A program made the position numbers and the translations under genes. Positions 50,765-62,116 of a stretch of 64,000 nt of DNA are shown here, piece by piece. The stretch lies in assembly GCF_001922305.1 (NCBI RefSeq), contig NZ_CP018839.1, forward strand, positions 2,046,001 through 2,110,000, written 5' to 3'. Source of the DNA: Thauera chlorobenzoica (lineage in GTDB: Bacteria; Pseudomonadota; Gammaproteobacteria; Burkholderiales; Rhodocyclaceae). Positions within the stretch are counted from its first letter, which is position 1, and each line of letters begins with the position of its first letter. The notes beneath the pieces are model-generated. The model worked only from the letters and a program-made list of their open reading frames with translations, was not told the origin of the DNA and did not search any database.

Positions 50765-53700
50765 TCAGCCGCCGAGCTTCGCCAGCTGGGGGCGTAGCTT
50801 GTCCAGCGTCGCCCTGAAGCCGGCCAGGCGCTCGCGCTCCTGCGCCACCACCGCCGCCGGGGCGCGGTCGACGAAGCTGGCGTTGGCGAGCTTGGCTTCG
50901 GCTTTGGCGGCCTCGCCCTCGAGGCGGGCGATTTCCTTCCCCAGGCGCTCGCGCTCGGCGGCGACGTCGATCTCCACCTTCAGCATCAGGCGGGTCTCGC
51001 CGGCCACCGCGACCGGGGCGATTTCTTCGCTGCCGATCTCGTCGACGATGTGCACTTCGGCGAGCTTGGCCAGGCCGGCGAGGTAGGGCGCATAGGCTTT
51101 CAGCGTGTCGGCGTCGCCGGCGGCGAGCAGCGGCAGGCGCTGGGCGGGAGAGATGTTCATCTCGCCGCGCAGGTTGCGGCAGGCGTAGATCATCGCCTTC
51201 AGTTCGGCCACTTTCGCTTCGGCGGCTTCGTCGATGCGCTTCAGGTCGGCCTGCGGGTAGCGCGCCAGCATGATGCTGGCGCCGTCCTTGCGCGCGGCGA
51301 GCGGCGCCACGGTCTGCCACAGCTCCTCGGTGATGAAGGGAATCAGCGGGTGGGCCAGGCGCAGCACGGCCTCGAGCACGCGCAGCAGGGTGCGGCGGGT
51401 GGCGCGCTGCTGCGCCGGGGTGCCGCCCTGGATTTGCACCTTGGCCAGTTCCAGATACCAGTCGCAGTACTCGTCCCAGACGAACTCGTAGACGGCGCGG
51501 GCGACGAGGTCGAAGCGGTAGGCGGCGAACTGGGTGGCGACCTCCATCTCGGTGCGCTGCAGGCGGGAAGCGATCCAGCGATCAGCGAAGGAAAAGTCGA
51601 GCGTCTCCGCCGAGCACGCCGCCGGCGCGTCCGCGCCCAGGCCGCAGTCCTGGCCTTCGCAGTTCATCAGCACGAAGCGGGTGGCGTTCCACAGCTTGTT
51701 GCAGAAGTTGCGGTAGCCCTCGCAGCGCGCGAGGTCGAACTTGATGTCGCGCCCCGGGCTGGCGAGGCTGGCGAAGGTGAAACGCAGGGCGTCGGTGCCG
51801 AAGGCGGGGATGCCCTCGGGGAATTCCTTGCGCGTCTTCTTCTCGATGCTCTGCGCCTGCTTGGGGTTCATCAGGCCGAAGGTGCGTTTCTTGACCAGCT
51901 CGTCGAGTGCGATGCCGTCGATGAGGTCGATCGGGTCGAGCACGTTGCCTTTCGACTTGCTCATCTTCTGCCCTTCGGCATCGCGGATCAGGCCGTGCAC
52001 GTACACATGCTTGAACGGGATCCTGCCGGTGATGTGTTTGGTCATCATCACCATCCGCGCGACCCAGAAGAAGATGATGTCGAAGCCGGTGACGAGCACG
52101 GTGGAAGGCAGGTAGAGGTCGAGTGCGTCGTTGCTCTTGCCCGGCCACTCGGCGGTCCAGTCCAGCGTCGAGAACGGCCATAGCGCGGAGGAGTACCAGG
52201 TGTCGAGGACGTCTTCTTCCTGGCGCAGGCGGCCTTCCTCGTAGCGGGCGTGCAGCAGCGACAGGCGCTCGGCGAGTTCGGGATAATCGACAGCGGTCTG
52301 GCCCTGGCTCTGGCGCGCGGCGACTTCGGCCTGTAGCGTGCCGATCTCGGCTTCGAGCCCGGCCTTCCAGGCACGGATCGCCTCTTCCTCGCAGCTGGCG
52401 ACGTAGATCTTGCCTTCCTCGTCGTACCACGCCGGGATGCGGTGGCCCCACCACAGCTGGCGCGAGATGCACCAGTCCTGGATGTTGTTGAGCCACTGGT
52501 TGTAGGTGTTGACCCAGTTCTCGGGGTAGAAGCGGATCTCGCCCGAAGCGACCACCTCGAGCGCCTTCTGGGTGATCGACTTGCCGTCTGAGTTCGGCCC
52601 CTGAGCCGGCCTGGACATGGCGACGAACCACTGGTCGGTGAGCATCGGTTCGATGACGACGTTGGTGCGGTCGCCGCGCGGCACCTGCAGCTTGTGGGCC
52701 TTGATCCCGACCATCAGGCCGAGCGCCTCGAGCTCGGCGACCACCTTGTCGCGCGCCGGCACGCGGTCCAGGCCGGCGATGGTCGCGGGCATCGCCACGC
52801 CTTCGAGCGCCCGGCCGTCGGTGGTGTAGCGCTCGGCCACGGGCGGCACGCGGCCGTCGAGGGTCAGCACCACGATCATGTCGAGGCGGTGGCGCTGGCC
52901 CACCGCGTAGTCGTTGAAGTCGTGCGCCGGGGTGACCTTGACGCAGCCGGTGCCGAACTCGCGGTCGACGTAGTCGTCGGCGATGATCGGGATGTGGCGG
53001 CCGGTGAGCGGCAGCTCGACGGTGTTGCCGATCAGGTGGGCGTAGCGTTCGTCTTCGGGATGCACCATCACCGCGACGTCGCCGAGCAGGGTCTCGGGGC
53101 GGGTGGTGGCTACCGTCAGGCCGCGCAGCTCGCCGATCGGGCCGTCGGAGAAGGGGTAGAGGATGTGGTAGAGCTTGCCGTCCTCTTCCTCGGACACCAC
53201 TTCGAGGTCGGACACCGCGGTGCCGAGCTTCGGGTCCCAGTTCACCAGGCGCTTGCCGCGGTAGATGAGGCCTTCGTTGTAGAGGCGGACGAAGGTCTCG
53301 GTGACCGTCTTCGACAGGCCCTCGTCCATCGTGAAGCGCTCGCGCTTCCAGTCCGGGCTGGTGCCCAGGCGGCGCATCTGGCGGGTGATGGTGCCGCCGG
53401 AGTATTCCTTCCACTCCCACACCTTTTCCAGAAACTTCTCCCGCCCGAGGTCGTGGCGGCTGATGCCCTGGGCGTCGAGCTGGCGTTCGACGACGATCTG
53501 GGTGGCGATGCCGGCGTGGTCGGTGCCCGGCTGCCACAGCGTGTTGTGGCCGCGCATGCGGTGGTAGCGGGTGAGCGCGTCCATGATCGTCTGGTTGAAG
53601 CCGTGCCCCATGTGCAGCGTGCCGGTGACGTTGGGCGGCGGCAGCAGGATGCAGAAGGCGTCGGGGTTCGACGTGTCGAGGCCGGCGTCGAAGTACGCGC

Positions 53701-53767
53701 GGGATTCCCATTCCGGGTACCAGCGACGTTCGATGTCCGCCGGTTCGAAGCTCTTGGCCAGTTCCAT
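50765..53767 (-). CDS. valS: Valine--tRNA ligase
   Basis: 1000 residues. Class I signatures [14 protein letters not shown] (HIGH type) and [12 protein letters not shown] (KMSKS type), an editing domain, and a C-terminal coiled-coil arm. A 10-residue upstream extension is possible but [17 protein letters not shown] is the family start. It follows holC and a small unknown gene on the same strand. Confidence 0.96.
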   Translation of the reverse strand: MELAKSFEPADIERRWYPEWESRAYFDAGLDTSNPDAFCILLPPPNVTGTLHMGHGFNQTIMDALTRYHRMRGHNTLWQPGTDHAGIATQIVVERQLDAQGISRHDLGREKFLEKVWEWKEYSGGTITRQMRRLGTSPDWKRERFTMDEGLSKTVTETFVRLYNEGLIYRGKRLVNWDPKLGTAVSDLEVVSEEEDGKLYHILYPFSDGPIGELRGLTVATTRPETLLGDVAVMVHPEDERYAHLIGNTVELPLTGRHIPIIADDYVDREFGTGCVKVTPAHDFNDYAVGQRHRLDMIVVLTLDGRVPPVAERYTTDGRALEGVAMPATIAGLDRVPARDKVVAELEALGLMVGIKAHKLQVPRGDRTNVVIEPMLTDQWFVAMSRPAQGPNSDGKSITQKALEVVASGEIRFYPENWVNTYNQWLNNIQDWCISRQLWWGHRIPAWYDEEGKIYVASCEEEAIRAWKAGLEAEIGTLQAEVAARQSQGQTAVDYPELAERLSLLHARYEEGRLRQEEDVLDTWYSSALWPFSTLDWTAEWPGKSNDALDLYLPSTVLVTGFDIIFFWVARMVMMTKHITGRIPFKHVYVHGLIRDAEGQKMSKSKGNVLDPIDLIDGIALDELVKKRTFGLMNPKQAQSIEKKTRKEFPEGIPAFGTDALRFTFASLASPGRDIKFDLARCEGYRNFCNKLWNATRFVLMNCEGQDCGLGADAPAACSAETLDFSFADRWIASRLQRTEMEVATQFAAYRFDLVARAVYEFVWDEYCDWYLELAKVQIQGGTPAQQRATRRTLLRVLEAVLRLAHPLIPFITEELWQTVAPLAARKDGASIMLARYPQADLKRIDEAAEAKVAELKAMIYACRNLRGEMNISPAQRLPLLAAGDADTLKAYAPYLAGLAKLAEVHIVDEIGSEEIAPVAVAGETRLMLKVEIDVAAERERLGKEIARLEGEAAKAEAKLANASFVDRAPAAVVAQERERLAGFRATLDKLRPQLAKLGG

Positions 53768-53931
53768 GGTGTTTTTAGCGTCTGCGCGTGAAGGCAAAGC
53801 GCGGATTATAGCGGATGGCCGCGCCGTGCCCGGCGCGGCGTGCCCGGCACTGCGCCGCCGCTGGAAACGTGGCTGCGATGAGCTGCAGTCGTTGGCCGGG
53901 GACGGCCGGAGAGGGAAGGGCGCGGTCGCCT

Positions 53932-54357
53932 TCAGCCGGTGTCGCCGCCGGCCCGGCGTGCGAGCCGGGCAGACAGCGCGGGCAGCAGGGTGGTGCGCAT
54001 CCGGGCGTGGGTTTCGGCACGGATGCGGGCGGCGAGGGTGTCCAGCTCGGCGGCGACGATCTGCGGCAGTTCGCGCTCGAGCCAGGCGTCGACGCTGCGG
54101 GCGAGCTCGTCGGCGAGCGCGGCGGCGGCGTCGGGTACGGGCGCGCCGCTTGCCGTGTCGGGCGGCGGCGGCGGTGCACCGGGGCGCCGGGGGATGCCGA
54201 GGCGATCGAGTTCGGCCGCTTCGAGCGCGTCGGTCAGGAGCGGGAGATCGTCCCCCGCGAGGGACAGGGACAGGGACGGAGGCTGGAGGGCACCGAGCAG
54301 CAGGGGGTCATCGCCCGCATCGGCGTCGTGGGGTCGCAAAGGCAGTCCGTTCGTCAT
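53932..54357 (-). CDS. Hypothetical protein between holC and valS
   Basis: 141 residues, Pro/Ala-rich with a central helical end domain ([20 protein letters not shown]). No family recognised. It overlaps the holC stop by 4 bases, so it is translated with the polymerase chi subunit, a linkage seen in betaproteobacteria. Confidence 0.65.
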   Translation of the reverse strand: MTNGLPLRPHDADAGDDPLLLGALQPPSLSLSLAGDDLPLLTDALEAAELDRLGIPRRPGAPPPPPDTASGAPVPDAAAALADELARSVDAWLERELPQIVAAELDTLAARIRAETHARMRTTLLPALSARLARRAGGDTG

Positions 54358-54794
54358 AAGGCGGTCCGTGATGCGGCGTCGAAGGCCTTCAGTTCGAGTC
54401 CGCGGCGGCGGTACTCGGTCCACCGCGCACGCGCCGGCAGGGCATGCGCTTCGCCCTGGCCGACGATTTCGACCACGGTGCGGAAGCGCTCGTGGCCGGG
54501 TGGAAGATCGTCGGCGAGATTGAACAGCAGGTCGGCGTGCGGCCAGCCCGCGTCCTCGCCCGCCGCCGCCAGCACTACCGGCGTTTCGCCCGCGAGCGCG
54601 GAGGCGAGGGCGACATGGGGGACGAAGGCGAGCGGTTCGGACGTCCACAGCGCCTGATCGAAACGGCGCAGCTCTTCGGCGTCGACCAGGCGCACCGCGA
54701 CCTTGCGCCCGCTGGCGTAGGCACGTCCGACCAGCTCGAGCGCGAGGACGAGGCGGTCGGGGGCGTTGTGATAGAAACGGACGCGCGGCGGCAT
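54354..54794 (-). CDS. holC: DNA polymerase III subunit chi
   Basis: 146 residues with chi signatures: an N-terminal RVRFYHNAPDRLVLALELVG strand-helix, LWTSEPLAFVPHV and LFNLADDLPPGHERF. Links the clamp loader to single-strand binding protein. Start at 54794, 17 bases after pepA, the usual gene neighbour. Confidence 0.9.
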   Translation of the reverse strand: MPPRVRFYHNAPDRLVLALELVGRAYASGRKVAVRLVDAEELRRFDQALWTSEPLAFVPHVALASALAGETPVVLAAAGEDAGWPHADLLFNLADDLPPGHERFRTVVEIVGQGEAHALPARARWTEYRRRGLELKAFDAASRTAL

Positions 54795-54811
54795 GACGGC
54801 CCGAGCGGCGC

Positions 54812-56317
54812 TCAGACGGCCTTCGCCCGGCTGCGGCCGATCAGGAACTCGGCCAGCAGCGGTACCGGTCGCCCGGTGGCGCCCTTGGCCTCGCCCGACA
54901 CCCAGGCGGTACCGGCAATGTCCAGGTGCGCCCACTTGTAGGCCTTGGTGAAGCGCGACAGGAAGCAGGCGGCGGTGATGGTGCCGGCGTAGCGCCCGCC
55001 GATGTTGCCCATGTCGGCGAAGTTGCTCTTGAGCAGCTCCTGGTATTCGTCCCACAGCGGCAGCTGCCAGGCGCGGTCGCCGGATTCGGTGCCGCGGCGC
55101 AGCAACTCGGCGGCGAGTTCGTCGTCGTTGGCGAGCAGGCCGCTGGGGATCTTGCCCAGGGCGACGACGCAGGCGCCGGTCAGGGTGGCGATGTCGATCA
55201 CGCAGTCGGGCTTGAAGCGCTCGGCGTAGGTCAGTGCGTCGCACAGGATCAGGCGGCCCTCGGCGTCGGTGTTGAGCACCTCGATGGTCTGCCCCGACAT
55301 CGCGGTGACCACGTCGCCGGGCTTGGTGGCGCCGCCGCCGGGCATGTTCTCGGTGGCCGGCACGAGGCCGACGAGGTTGATCGGCAGCCCCATCTGTGCC
55401 ACTGCCTTGAAGGTGCCGAGCACGCTCGCCGCGCCGCACATGTCGAACTTCATCTCGTCCATCTCGGCGGCGGGCTTGAGCGAGATGCCGCCGGTGTCGA
55501 AGGTGATGCCCTTGCCGACCAGCACAATCGGCTTCGCCTTCGCCCTGGCGCCCTTGTATTCCATGACGATGAACTTGGGTGGCTGGTGCGAGCCGTGCGC
55601 CACCGACAGCAGCGCGCCCATGCCGAGCTTTTCCATGTCGGCGCGCTCGAGCACTTCGACGCCGAACTTGTACTGCTTGCCGAGCGCCGCGGCGGTGTCG
55701 GCGAGGTGGGTGGGGGTGCAGAGGTTGCCGGGCAGGTTGCCCAGATCCTTCGCCAGCGCCATGCCGGCGGCTACCGCATGCCCTTGCTGTACGGCACGGT
55801 CGAGTTCGGCGCTGACCTTGTCGCCAACGAGCAGGCACAGCTTCTTCGCGCCGCGCGCCTTCCCGCCTTTCTTGTCCTTGTCCGACTTCAGCGCGTCGAA
55901 GCGGTAGGCGCCGTCGGCGAGGATGCGGGCGGCCTGCTGCAGCCGCCAGGGGAGGGCGCGGCCGTCGAGCTCGACGTCGGCCAGGGCGACGACGGCATCC
56001 CGGCCCGGGCTGCCGGCGAGGGCCTTGGCGGCGGCGGCGAGGGCGTCGCGGTAGGCTTTGTCGGTGAACTCTTCGGCCTTCCCCAGGCCGACCAGCAGCA
56101 CGCGTTCGGCGTGGATGCCGGGCAACTCGTGCAGGAGCAGGGTGGCGCCGGCCTTGCCTTCGAGGTCGCCGTGCTTGAGCAGGCGGGTGATGCGGCCTTC
56201 GCTGGCGGCGTCGACGATCGCGCTCGGCGCCGGCAGGCGGCCGTCGGCAAAGGCGCCCAGCACCAGGGTGGCGGCCTTGAGCTTCGCCGGGTCGGCGGTC
56301 TTTATGGTAAATTCCAT
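54812..56317 (-). CDS. pepA: Leucyl aminopeptidase
   Basis: 501 residues. Metal ligand motifs VGKGITFDTGGISLKP and NTDAEGRLILCD (the family signature) are intact, binding two metal ions. Cytosolic; removes N-terminal amino acids. The start MEFTIKTADPAKL at 56317 is the family start. Confidence 0.95.
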   Translation of the reverse strand: MEFTIKTADPAKLKAATLVLGAFADGRLPAPSAIVDAASEGRITRLLKHGDLEGKAGATLLLHELPGIHAERVLLVGLGKAEEFTDKAYRDALAAAAKALAGSPGRDAVVALADVELDGRALPWRLQQAARILADGAYRFDALKSDKDKKGGKARGAKKLCLLVGDKVSAELDRAVQQGHAVAAGMALAKDLGNLPGNLCTPTHLADTAAALGKQYKFGVEVLERADMEKLGMGALLSVAHGSHQPPKFIVMEYKGARAKAKPIVLVGKGITFDTGGISLKPAAEMDEMKFDMCGAASVLGTFKAVAQMGLPINLVGLVPATENMPGGGATKPGDVVTAMSGQTIEVLNTDAEGRLILCDALTYAERFKPDCVIDIATLTGACVVALGKIPSGLLANDDELAAELLRRGTESGDRAWQLPLWDEYQELLKSNFADMGNIGGRYAGTITAACFLSRFTKAYKWAHLDIAGTAWVSGEAKGATGRPVPLLAEFLIGRSRAKAV

Positions 56318-56359
56318 CAGCTTTTTCCTTGCATCAAGCCATCGTCCGAAGTGCCGAAG

Positions 56360-56389
56360 ATTATGGCCCGTTCGCGACGAGGGCGTCAA
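56360..56389 (-). promoter_or_regulatory. Putative promoter for pepA-holC-valS
   Basis: On the minus strand TTGACG (56384-56389), 18 bases, CATAAT (56360-56365), about 43 bases before the pepA start. It lies in the 117-base gap shared with the divergent lptF. Confidence 0.5.
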
Positions 56390-56434
56390 AAACCCTTCCC
56401 TCCGACTTCTTCTCCAGGCTTTTCGATTCGCGCG

Positions 56435-57517
56435 ATGATCTTCCGGCGCGCCCTGCAACGGGAATTCGCCCAGACGGCTGCTGCGGTGTTCGTGGCGCTG
56501 TTCGCGATCCTGATCTCCTCGGTGCTGATCCGCCTCCTCGGCCAGGCGGCGGGGGGGCGCGTGCCGGCCGATGCGGTGCTCGCGCTGATCGGTTTCGGTG
56601 CGCTCGCGCAGCTGCCCACGGTGCTGACGCTGACCCTGTTCATCGCGATCCTGATGTCGCTGTCGCGCAGCTACCGGGACTCGGAAATGGTGGTGTGGTT
56701 CGCCTCCGGCGTGCCGCTGACGGCGTGGATCGCGCCGGTGCTGCTGTTTACCCTGCCGTTGGTGGTCGTGGTCGGCGCCGGTTCGTTGTTCCTGGCGCCG
56801 TGGTCGCAGCAAAAGAGCGCCGAGTACCGTGAGCTGCTCGACAGTCGCGACGACACCCAGCGGGTGGCGCCTGGGGTGTTCCGCGAGTCGGCGGGGGCGC
56901 AGCGCGTGTTCTTCGTCGAACTCGGTGCCGGCGAAGACGGGCGGGTGGGCAACGTCTTCGTCAGCGAGGACACCGCCGATGGCCAGCTCGTGGTCATCGC
57001 CTCGGCCGCAGGCTACCTGCGCAGCGACGACGAAGGGCGGCGTTTCGTGGTGCTGGAAAAGGGGCGCCGTTACGACGGCCGTGCGGGCACGCCGCAGTAC
57101 CGGGTGATGGAGTTCGAGCGCTACGAAGTCCAGATCGAGCAGAAGGCGGCGGCCAGCCCGCCTTCGCGTGCCCGCGCCCAGCCGACTGCGGTGCTGATGG
57201 CGCAGGCGGACGCGCGCAGCCTGGGCGAATTGCTCGGGCGTGTCGGCGCACCGATCACGGCGCTGCTGCTGGGGCTGATGGCGATTCCGCTGTCGTTCGT
57301 CAATCCGCGTGCGGGACGGGCGAGCAACCTGCTGGTGGCGGTGCTGGTGTATCTGCTCTACAGCAATGCGATTTCGGTCTTCCAGTCCTGGGTGTCACAG
57401 GGCAAGGTGGGTTTCGTCGCCGGCCTGCTGCTGCCGCACCTGGCGGTGCTCGGGGCGCTCGCGCTGATGTTCCACAAGCGGCTGGCGGTGTCGCCATTCT
57501 GGCGGAGGCGGGTATGA
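56435..57517 (+). CDS. lptF: LPS export permease LptF
   Basis: 360 residues with six membrane segments and a periplasmic domain between segments 3 and 4. The family motif region ALFAILISSVLIRLLGQAAG and C-terminal FHKRLAVSPFW fit LptF. Forms the inner-membrane LptB2FG extractor with lptG, whose start overlaps the stop by 4 bases. The longer frame to the left is only a pepA shadow. Confidence 0.92.
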   Translation: MIFRRALQREFAQTAAAVFVALFAILISSVLIRLLGQAAGGRVPADAVLALIGFGALAQLPTVLTLTLFIAILMSLSRSYRDSEMVVWFASGVPLTAWIAPVLLFTLPLVVVVGAGSLFLAPWSQQKSAEYRELLDSRDDTQRVAPGVFRESAGAQRVFFVELGAGEDGRVGNVFVSEDTADGQLVVIASAAGYLRSDDEGRRFVVLEKGRRYDGRAGTPQYRVMEFERYEVQIEQKAAASPPSRARAQPTAVLMAQADARSLGELLGRVGAPITALLLGLMAIPLSFVNPRAGRASNLLVAVLVYLLYSNAISVFQSWVSQGKVGFVAGLLLPHLAVLGALALMFHKRLAVSPFWRRRV

Positions 57518-58590
57518 GCGCGGTGCTGCTGCGTTACCTCGCGCGCGAGATCCTGGCGGCGACGGCGTTGGTGCTGTTCGCTGTCCTGGGACTGTTCGCG
57601 TTCTTCGATTTCATCAACGAGATCGAGGATGTGGGCAAGGGCGGGTACTCCCTCTACCAGGCATTCGTGTATGTGCTGCTGACGCTGCCGGCGCGAGTCT
57701 ATGAGCTGCTGCCGGTGGCGGTGCTGGTCGGTACGCTGTACGCCCTGGCGACGCTGGCGCGACATTCCGAAATCACCGTGATGCGGGCCGCGGGCATGTC
57801 CACGCTCGCGCTGGCGCGCTCGCTCGGGTTGATCGGGCTGGTCCTCGTCGCCGCGACCTTCGTCGTCGGGGAATACATCGCGCCGCCTGCCGAGAGTGCC
57901 GCGCAGGAATGGAAGCTGACCGCGACCAAGGCCACGGTCTCGCAGCAGCTGCGCTCCGGGTTGTGGGTCAAGGACGGCCGGCTGGTGATCAACGTGCGCA
58001 CCCTGATGCCCGACCGCACGATGCGCACGGCCCGCGTGTACGCCTTCAGCGACGATTATCAGCTGCTCTCGATCAGCGAGGCCGAGCGCGGCGTCCATGA
58101 CGGCGGGAGCGAGTGGAAGCTGCTCGACGTGGTGCGCACGAATTTCCGCGGAACGCATACCGAAGTCGAGCATCTGGCCGAGATCGGCTGGCGCTCGGAG
58201 CTGACGCCGGAGGTGCTGGGGGTGCTGATGGTGTCGCCCGAGCACATGCCTTTCGCCAAGTTGTGGACCTACATCCGCCACCTGCGCGACAACAACCAGA
58301 ACGCCGACCGCTTCGAGATCGCGCTGTGGAAAAAGCTGATCTATCCGTTCGCGGTGCTGGTGATGATCGCGCTCGCCCTGCCGTTCGGCTTCACCCACGA
58401 CCGCATGGGCGGTGCGAGTGCGCGTATCTTCATGGGCGTGATGCTGGGGGTGGGGTTTCACCTGCTCAACGGCCTGTTTTCCAACCTCGGCATGATCAAC
58501 GCCTGGCCCCCGGTCCTCGCGGCACTGACGCCGAGTCTGATCTTCCTTGCCGCCGCCGCCGCCTTGCTGCGCTACGTTGAGCGGCGCTGA
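57514..58590 (+). CDS. lptG: LPS export permease LptG
   Basis: 358 residues, the LptG partner: LRYLAREILAATALVLFAVL start, a six-segment layout, and the late segment GVGFHLLNGLFSNLGMIN. Translationally coupled to lptF. Functions in LPS transport from the inner membrane. Confidence 0.92.
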   Translation: MSAVLLRYLAREILAATALVLFAVLGLFAFFDFINEIEDVGKGGYSLYQAFVYVLLTLPARVYELLPVAVLVGTLYALATLARHSEITVMRAAGMSTLALARSLGLIGLVLVAATFVVGEYIAPPAESAAQEWKLTATKATVSQQLRSGLWVKDGRLVINVRTLMPDRTMRTARVYAFSDDYQLLSISEAERGVHDGGSEWKLLDVVRTNFRGTHTEVEHLAEIGWRSELTPEVLGVLMVSPEHMPFAKLWTYIRHLRDNNQNADRFEIALWKKLIYPFAVLVMIALALPFGFTHDRMGGASARIFMGVMLGVGFHLLNGLFSNLGMINAWPPVLAALTPSLIFLAAAAALLRYVERR

Positions 58591-58633
58591 AGGCGGGCGT
58601 ATCCCGGCGAAATGAACGGGGCGAAAAAAACAG

Positions 58634-58663
58634 GGCAAAAAAAACGGGCCCGCAGGCCCGTTT
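58634..58663 (-). terminator. Rho-independent terminator of the ribosomal operon
   Basis: AAACGGGCC / GGCCCGTTT stem of 9 bases with a 4-base loop; on the minus strand it is followed by a run of eight T. It lies 30 bases beyond the rplS stop and ends the rpsP-rimM-trmD-rplS transcript. The opposite strand has a weaker T-run and may also stop lptFG. Confidence 0.85.
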
Positions 58664-58692
58664 CAGCGTCAAGCGGGGCGCCGGAACGGCGC

Positions 58693-59103
58693 TCAGCCCT
58701 GCTGCTGTTGCTGCGCAGCGGCCTTCTTGGCGGCGGCGGCCTTGTAGTCGAGCTTTTCCTTGATGCGTGCGGACTTGCCCGAGCGCTGGCGCAGGTAGTA
58801 CAGCTTGGCGCGACGGACATCACCGCGGCGCTTGACTTCGATCCCGGCCACCAGCGGCGAGTAGGTCTGGAAAGTCCGTTCCACGCCTTCGCCCGAAGAG
58901 ATCTTGCGGACGATGAAGGACGAGTTGAGGCCGCGGTTGCGCTTGGCGATGACCACGCCTTCGTAGGCCTGCAGACGTTCGCGGTTGCCTTCCTTCACCT
59001 TGACCTGGACGATCACCGTGTCGCCCGGGGCGAACGCGGGGAGGGTCTTGCCCTGGGTGAGGCGGGCGATTTCTTCCTGTTCGAGTTGCTGAATCAGGTT
59101 CAT
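58693..59103 (-). CDS. rplS: 50S ribosomal protein L19
   Basis: 136 residues with the L19 core [20 protein letters not shown] and [18 protein letters not shown], and a C-terminal Gln-rich tail (QQQQQG) typical of Rhodocyclales. Last gene of the rpsP operon. Confidence 0.95.
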   Translation of the reverse strand: MNLIQQLEQEEIARLTQGKTLPAFAPGDTVIVQVKVKEGNRERLQAYEGVVIAKRNRGLNSSFIVRKISSGEGVERTFQTYSPLVAGIEVKRRGDVRRAKLYYLRQRSGKSARIKEKLDYKAAAAKKAAAQQQQQG

Positions 59104-59116
59104 TGCGAATGCTCCA

Positions 59117-60040
59117 TCAATGTTGTCGGCCTTTGTCGTTCGCATCGGCCTGGCCGCAGAGCAGGTCGCCACCTGGTGCGTGCCGTTTGTAATCGGGCGT
59201 TCGGGCGCTACCGCCGCCTTCGGCCCCGGCTTGCTCCTGCCTGAATTCCTCAAGCAGTTTCAATTCGGTCTTGCTCAGCTGCCGCGCCGCCAGCAGGTCC
59301 GGCCGGCGCAGCCAGGTGCGGCCGAGGGACTGCTTCAGCCGCCAGCGGCGGATCGCCGCGTGGTTGCCCGACAGCAGCACTTCGGGCACCCGTTCATTGT
59401 CGTACAACTCCGGCCGCGTGTAGTGCGGACAATCGAGCAGGCCGTCGGCGAAGGAGTCTTCCTGCGCCGAGTCGGCGGTGTTCAGCGCCCCGGGCAGCTG
59501 GCGCACGATCGCGTCGAGCAGCACCATCGCCGGTAGTTCGCCGCCCGACAGGACGAAGTCGCCGAGCGACACTTCCTCATCCACTGCGCGCTCGATCAGG
59601 CGCTGGTCGATACCCTCGTAGCGCCCGCACAGCAGCACCAGGGCGGGCTCCGCGGCCAGCTCCAGCACCGCCGCCTGGTCCAGTCGGCGGCCCTGCGGCG
59701 ACAGGTAGATGACCTTGCCGCAGCGCCCGGTCGCTGCGTGCTGCGCGCTGCGCGCGGCCGCAATCGACTGCATCAGCGGCTCGGCCAGCATCACCATCCC
59801 CGGCCCGCCGCCGTACGGGCGGTCATCCACCGTGCGGTGCGGATCGTGAGTGAAGTCGCGCGGGTTGTGGAACTCCAGTTCGTAGAGCCCGCGTTCCTTC
59901 GCCCGCCGGGTGATGCCGCTGCCGGTGAGGGCGGCGAACATTTCCGGGAACAGGGTGATCACGTCGTAACGACGCGCTCCTCCGGCAACCGGGTGCTTGC
60001 TTCCTCCGTCTTCGTCCTGGCAGGCCGCCTGCGGCTTCAC
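59117..60040 (-). CDS. trmD: tRNA (guanine37-N1)-methyltransferase
   Basis: 307 residues. The SPOUT knot motifs [12 protein letters not shown] and [15 protein letters not shown] are complete, along with [18 protein letters not shown]. About 24 extra residues precede the usual start region ([11 protein letters not shown]); no in-frame ATG, GTG or TTG lies closer, so I keep the ATG at 60040. It sits 7 bases after rimM. Confidence 0.93.
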   Translation of the reverse strand: MKPQAACQDEDGGSKHPVAGGARRYDVITLFPEMFAALTGSGITRRAKERGLYELEFHNPRDFTHDPHRTVDDRPYGGGPGMVMLAEPLMQSIAAARSAQHAATGRCGKVIYLSPQGRRLDQAAVLELAAEPALVLLCGRYEGIDQRLIERAVDEEVSLGDFVLSGGELPAMVLLDAIVRQLPGALNTADSAQEDSFADGLLDCPHYTRPELYDNERVPEVLLSGNHAAIRRWRLKQSLGRTWLRRPDLLAARQLSKTELKLLEEFRQEQAGAEGGGSARTPDYKRHAPGGDLLCGQADANDKGRQH

Positions 60041-60047
60041 CGGTGGC

Positions 60048-60566
60048 TTACCAGTCCTTTTCCCAGCTCACCCGGATACGCCGGGCGGCGAGGTCTACGT
60101 CCAGAACATAGGCGGCGACGAAGGGAATCAGCCGTTCGATGGCGTCCTTGTCCGCGCCGTCCTGAACCTGCAATACGTCGTGGGCACCGGTCGACAGCAG
60201 CCCGCTGACCGTGCCAAGCGCTTCGCCCGCTTCGTTTTCGACCGCTAGGCCGACGAGATCGCCCCAGTAGTATTCGTTTTCGGCGGGTTGGGGCAGGGCC
60301 TCCCGCGGCGCAGCGATGTAGGCGCCGTCGAGGCCTTCGGCTGCGTTGCGATCGGCAATTTCTGCAAAGCTGGCAACCAGCCCCTTGCCATGGATGCGGC
60401 AGGCTTTGAGGGTGAACCGCTTCCACTGCTCTTCCGGGGCGTGGTCGTCGGCGCACAGCCACCAGTGCGGCATCGTGCGCCACGCCAGCGGGTCGTCGCC
60501 GAAAGGATGGATCTTCACCCAGCCCTGAACACCAAAAGGGGCGACGATGCGCCCCAGTACGATCAT
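60048..60566 (-). CDS. rimM: 16S rRNA processing protein RimM
   Basis: 172 residues: an N-terminal [18 protein letters not shown] beta barrel and a PRC-like C-terminal part ([30 protein letters not shown]). Acts in 30S maturation at the S19 site. Between rpsP and trmD as usual. Confidence 0.93.
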   Translation of the reverse strand: MIVLGRIVAPFGVQGWVKIHPFGDDPLAWRTMPHWWLCADDHAPEEQWKRFTLKACRIHGKGLVASFAEIADRNAAEGLDGAYIAAPREALPQPAENEYYWGDLVGLAVENEAGEALGTVSGLLSTGAHDVLQVQDGADKDAIERLIPFVAAYVLDVDLAARRIRVSWEKDW

Positions 60567-60597
60567 GCGCTGTTCCGCCGAAGCAGGCAGGCGCCGA

Positions 60598-60849
60598 TCA
60601 GGCAGCAGCCTTGGCGGCTTGCTTGACCAGGCGGGCGACGGTCGGCGACAGCTGAGCGCCGTTCTGTTCCCAGTAGGCGAGGCGCTCGGTGTTGACTACC
60701 AGGCTTTTTTCGGCACCGGAGGCGATCGGGTTGTAATAGCCGACGCGCTCGATGAAGCGGCCGTCGCGGCGATTGCGGGAATCGGCGGCAACGATGTTGA
60801 AGAACGGGCGCTTCTTGGCGCCACCACGGGCAAGGCGAATGACGACCAT
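60598..60849 (-). CDS. rpsP: 30S ribosomal protein S16
   Basis: 83 residues beginning [20 protein letters not shown], complete S16. First gene of the operon; the start at 60849 is preferred over an upstream in-frame ATG that gives an unrelated Arg/Pro-rich start. Confidence 0.95.
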   Translation of the reverse strand: MVVIRLARGGAKKRPFFNIVAADSRNRRDGRFIERVGYYNPIASGAEKSLVVNTERLAYWEQNGAQLSPTVARLVKQAAKAAA

Positions 60850-60885
60850 GTGATTTTCCTGATCGGTGAGTGCGAAAAACGGCGG

Positions 60886-60914
60886 ATTATAAGGGAAGGC
60901 CCCGGTTAGGGCAA
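60886..60914 (-). promoter_or_regulatory. Promoter of the rpsP operon
   Basis: On the minus strand TTGCCC (60909-60914), 17 bases, TATAAT (60886-60891), 37 bases before rpsP. A near-consensus strong promoter, as expected for a ribosomal operon. A TATAAT on the plus strand at 60990-60995 probably serves the divergent flavodoxin-like gene. Confidence 0.75.
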
Positions 60915-60994
60915 GGCGAGTTTGTGCCGGCGGGGGCGTGGTGAGGTGCAGGAGCGGTCTTCGCCCCCATGGTCCGGGAGGGCGAACGCTATAA

Positions 60995-61986
<992 letters not shown>

Positions 61987-62116
61987 GTGCGTGGCGCATC
62001 CTGCGGCTGGCGCCGGGTCTCTCGGGACTCATGCCCGGAGGCGCCTGCGATGAGGCGGTGATCGTTGTGATACGGCCGCCTTGCGTTGCGCCCGGATCTG
62101 CCGCAGCCGGCGCGGC

